Positions 23,709 through 25,081 of a stretch of 25,081 nt of DNA are shown in pieces. A program made the position numbers and the translations under genes. Source of the DNA: Pseudomonadota bacterium. Lineage in GTDB: Bacteria; Pseudomonadota; Gammaproteobacteria; Steroidobacterales; Steroidobacteraceae. Below the pieces are notes generated by a model. It was not told where the DNA came from. It saw nothing but the letters and a program-made list of their open reading frames with translations, and did not search any database. Numbering within the stretch: position 1 is the first letter of the stretch; the number at the start of each line of letters is the position of its first letter. The stretch spans positions 1 through 25,081 of the forward strand of contig JAEYXD010000225.1 of the NCBI GenBank assembly GCA_023428645.1. The letters run 5' to 3'.

Positions 23709-23749
23709 CCCTCCCCCGCAAGGCGGGGGAGGGTTAGGGAGGGGGGCTC
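23709..23749. repeat. dispersed C/G-rich hairpin repeat, copy 2
   Basis: CCCTCCCCCGC (23709-23719) pairs perfectly over 11 bases with GCGGGGGAGGG (23723-23733) around an AAG loop, followed by TTAGGGAGGGGGGCTC. It shares a long identical block with copy 1. It lies in the 125-base gap between the convergent glcB and MgtC/DUF4010 genes and could act as a bidirectional transcription stop, though it has no T-tract. Confidence 0.8.
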
Positions 23750-23785
23750 GGAGGTTCAGGGGGCGGCTCCGAGGTTCAGGGAGTG
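23746..23785. repeat. 20-base tandem duplication after glcB
   Basis: Two 20-base units, 23746-23765 and 23766-23785, share the core GAGGTTCAGGG and agree at 17 of 20 positions by my count. They follow directly after the hairpin repeat, overlapping its last bases. No gene covers them. Confidence 0.75.
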
Positions 23786-23814
23786 GCCTCGGCGAACGAG
23801 CAGCGCTCGCAGAC

Positions 23815-25080
23815 CTACTCCGGCGCCGCCGCCACCGCGACGAACCCCCACGCCACCCAAGCCGCCGCGACCGACCCGACGACGCCGAGCAACACGCGAA
23901 ACGCGTAAGCCCGCGTGCCCGCGGCGAAGCTCACCACGATCTTGGTAATCGCATTCGTGCTGAACGCCAGCAGCACGGCGATTTGCGCGGCGCGTGCGTC
24001 GAGCCCGCCGTTCCGATACAGCATGGCCGAGGAGATGGATCCTGAATGCGCGTCGGCGAATCCCGAGATCGCGACGCTTGCGATCGCCGCACCCGCGCCC
24101 AACCAGCGCGACAGCAGCGCCGATACGATCAGCACGGTCGTCACGATCGCTGCGAACAGCAGGGCCGCCTTGAGGCTGACGGGACGGCCGAGCTGAATCT
24201 CGTCCGCGGCGGGCTTCTGCGCGTGAAACAACATGACGGCTCCGCAGGCGGCAGCGACGAGCGCGGCGGCGGCGCAGGCGGGCGCGAGTTGCCAGGCGAG
24301 CGTCGGTGAGGTCGCGAGCACGACCGTGAACAGAAACACCGCCGTCGTCACTGACGAGAAAGTCGCGGCGGCGGCCGCGCTGCCGGCGAGCTCCGCATTC
24401 GCCTTGCTGCGTTGACCCATCGCGGCATGCGTCGTCACGCTGGAGACGAGGCCGCCGAGTACACCCGCGAGGACGAGCCCCTTCGTAGGCCCCCAAAGAC
24501 GCAAGCCCACGTAGCCGAGCGCGTTGATCGCCATGACGAGCACGACGACGATCCACATCTTCTTCGGGTTGAAGACACCCCACGGATCGATCGTCCGGTC
24601 CGGCAGCAGCGGCAGCACGATCAGCGCCGCGGCGAGGAGCAGCAGGCCGTCATGCATCTCGCGATCATTGATGCGGCTCTTCACGACATCGTGCAGCCAC
24701 GGCCGCGCGGCCAGCAGCACGGTCACGATGACCGCGGCGGCGCCGCTGTACTCCGGGTGCGGCACGCTCAAGACGCCGATCGCGAACGCCGCGAGCAGCG
24801 CGACTTCCGTCGTGACGCCACGATCGCCCGAGTGAACGAAGCCGGCGATCGACATCGCACCGACCAGCACCGCGAACGCGACGACGAGAAAGGGGCTGGC
24901 GGCGAGGGAGCCGAACACCCCGAGCAGGCTCACCAGCGTGAATGTCCTGATGCCCGCGATTTCGCGGTCCGGTCCGCTGCCCTTGGCGCGCTCGCGCTCC
25001 GCACCGATCAGCAAGCCGGATCCCAGGGCGACCGCCGTGGGCACGATGAACTCATCCACTCGCACCTCGACCAACAACAA
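23815..25080 (-). CDS. MgtC/SapB family membrane protein with DUF4010 domain (5' end uncertain)
   Basis: Polytopic membrane protein of up to 421 residues with about ten to twelve hydrophobic helices. Residues about 10-135 are a MgtC/SapB-type domain with A-L-G-S-G-L-L-I-G-A-E-R-E-R and E-I-A-G-I-R-T-F-T-L-V-S-L-L-G, then T-T-E-V-A-L-L-A-A-F near 90. From about 180 to 390 is DUF4010: G-Y-V-G-L-R-L-W-G, G-L-V-L-A-G-V-L-G-G-L-V-S-S-V-T-T, S-G-F-A-D-A-H-S-G-S-I and F-S-T-N-A-I-T-K-I. The frame is open to the right edge; candidate starts are a run of TTG codons at 25080-25072 or GTG at 25059 with GAGGT just upstream, so the true start may lie outside. MgtC proteins are linked to magnesium limitation, but transport is unproven. 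Confidence 0.88.
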   Translation of the reverse strand: MLLVEVRVDEFIVPTAVALGSGLLIGAERERAKGSGPDREIAGIRTFTLVSLLGVFGSLAASPFLVVAFAVLVGAMSIAGFVHSGDRGVTTEVALLAAFAIGVLSVPHPEYSGAAAVIVTVLLAARPWLHDVVKSRINDREMHDGLLLLAAALIVLPLLPDRTIDPWGVFNPKKMWIVVVLVMAINALGYVGLRLWGPTKGLVLAGVLGGLVSSVTTHAAMGQRSKANAELAGSAAAAATFSSVTTAVFLFTVVLATSPTLAWQLAPACAAAALVAAACGAVMLFHAQKPAADEIQLGRPVSLKAALLFAAIVTTVLIVSALLSRWLGAGAAIASVAISGFADAHSGSISSAMLYRNGGLDARAAQIAVLLAFSTNAITKIVVSFAAGTRAYAFRVLLGVVGSVAAAWVAWGFVAVAAAPE

Positions 25081-25081
25081 A

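Overview
The window is GC-rich chromosomal DNA from a proteobacterium with dense coding on both strands. The gene set (malate synthase G, phosphoglucomutase, PobA with an AraC-type PobR, CorA, and a MbnP/MbnH pair) and the protein style suggest a free-living aerobic gammaproteobacterium. A Steroidobacteraceae- or Nevskiales-like soil lineage is possible, but that is inference from general resemblance. I see no rRNA or tRNA genes, CRISPR array, transposase, phage gene or plasmid origin. It looks like ordinary core and accessory chromosome with 25 protein genes, two of them cut or possibly cut by the window ends.

Layout. 1-1431: end of a DUF2127 membrane protein, a secreted DUF2380/DUF3280-like protein and a DUF1330 protein. 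1472-5938: the most interesting locus. A large surface protein (choice-of-anchor B fold, Calx-beta repeats, GlyGly-CTERM-like tail) is divergent from a MbnP-like lipoprotein, which overlaps a MbnH-like di-haem c-type cytochrome gene. 5917-7997: a FAD/NAD(P)-binding protein and an OmpR-family response regulator with ATGA stop/start overlap. 8118-8321: a small single-TM protein. 8398-10582: divergent pobR-like and pobA genes. 10657-13232: an OBAP/DUF1264 lipoprotein, a DUF2269 membrane protein, and an SDR-DoxX fusion. 13360-17955: two paralogous membrane proteins of unknown function, between which lie a LacI-type regulator, a VOC protein, CorA and an outer-membrane beta-barrel protein. 18058-20656: pgm, then doxX with a VOC gene. 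20748-25080: a PfpI/DJ-1-type protein, glcB (malate synthase G) and a MgtC/DUF4010 membrane protein.

How the genes may work together. MbnH-type enzymes are MauG-like di-haem proteins that oxidise a tryptophan of their MbnP partner, so 3961-5938 probably encodes a periplasmic or outer-membrane copper/redox maturation pair. The divergent Calx-beta protein may be a co-regulated surface partner. PobA hydroxylates 4-hydroxybenzoate to protocatechuate under the adjacent AraC regulator. GlcB condenses glyoxylate with acetyl-CoA. The other genes are mostly single transcription units.

Non-coding structure includes a hairpin covering the corA ribosome-binding site, a palindrome plus direct repeat upstream of the LacI gene, a hexanucleotide tandem repeat just before doxX, and two copies of a dispersed C/G-rich hairpin repeat.
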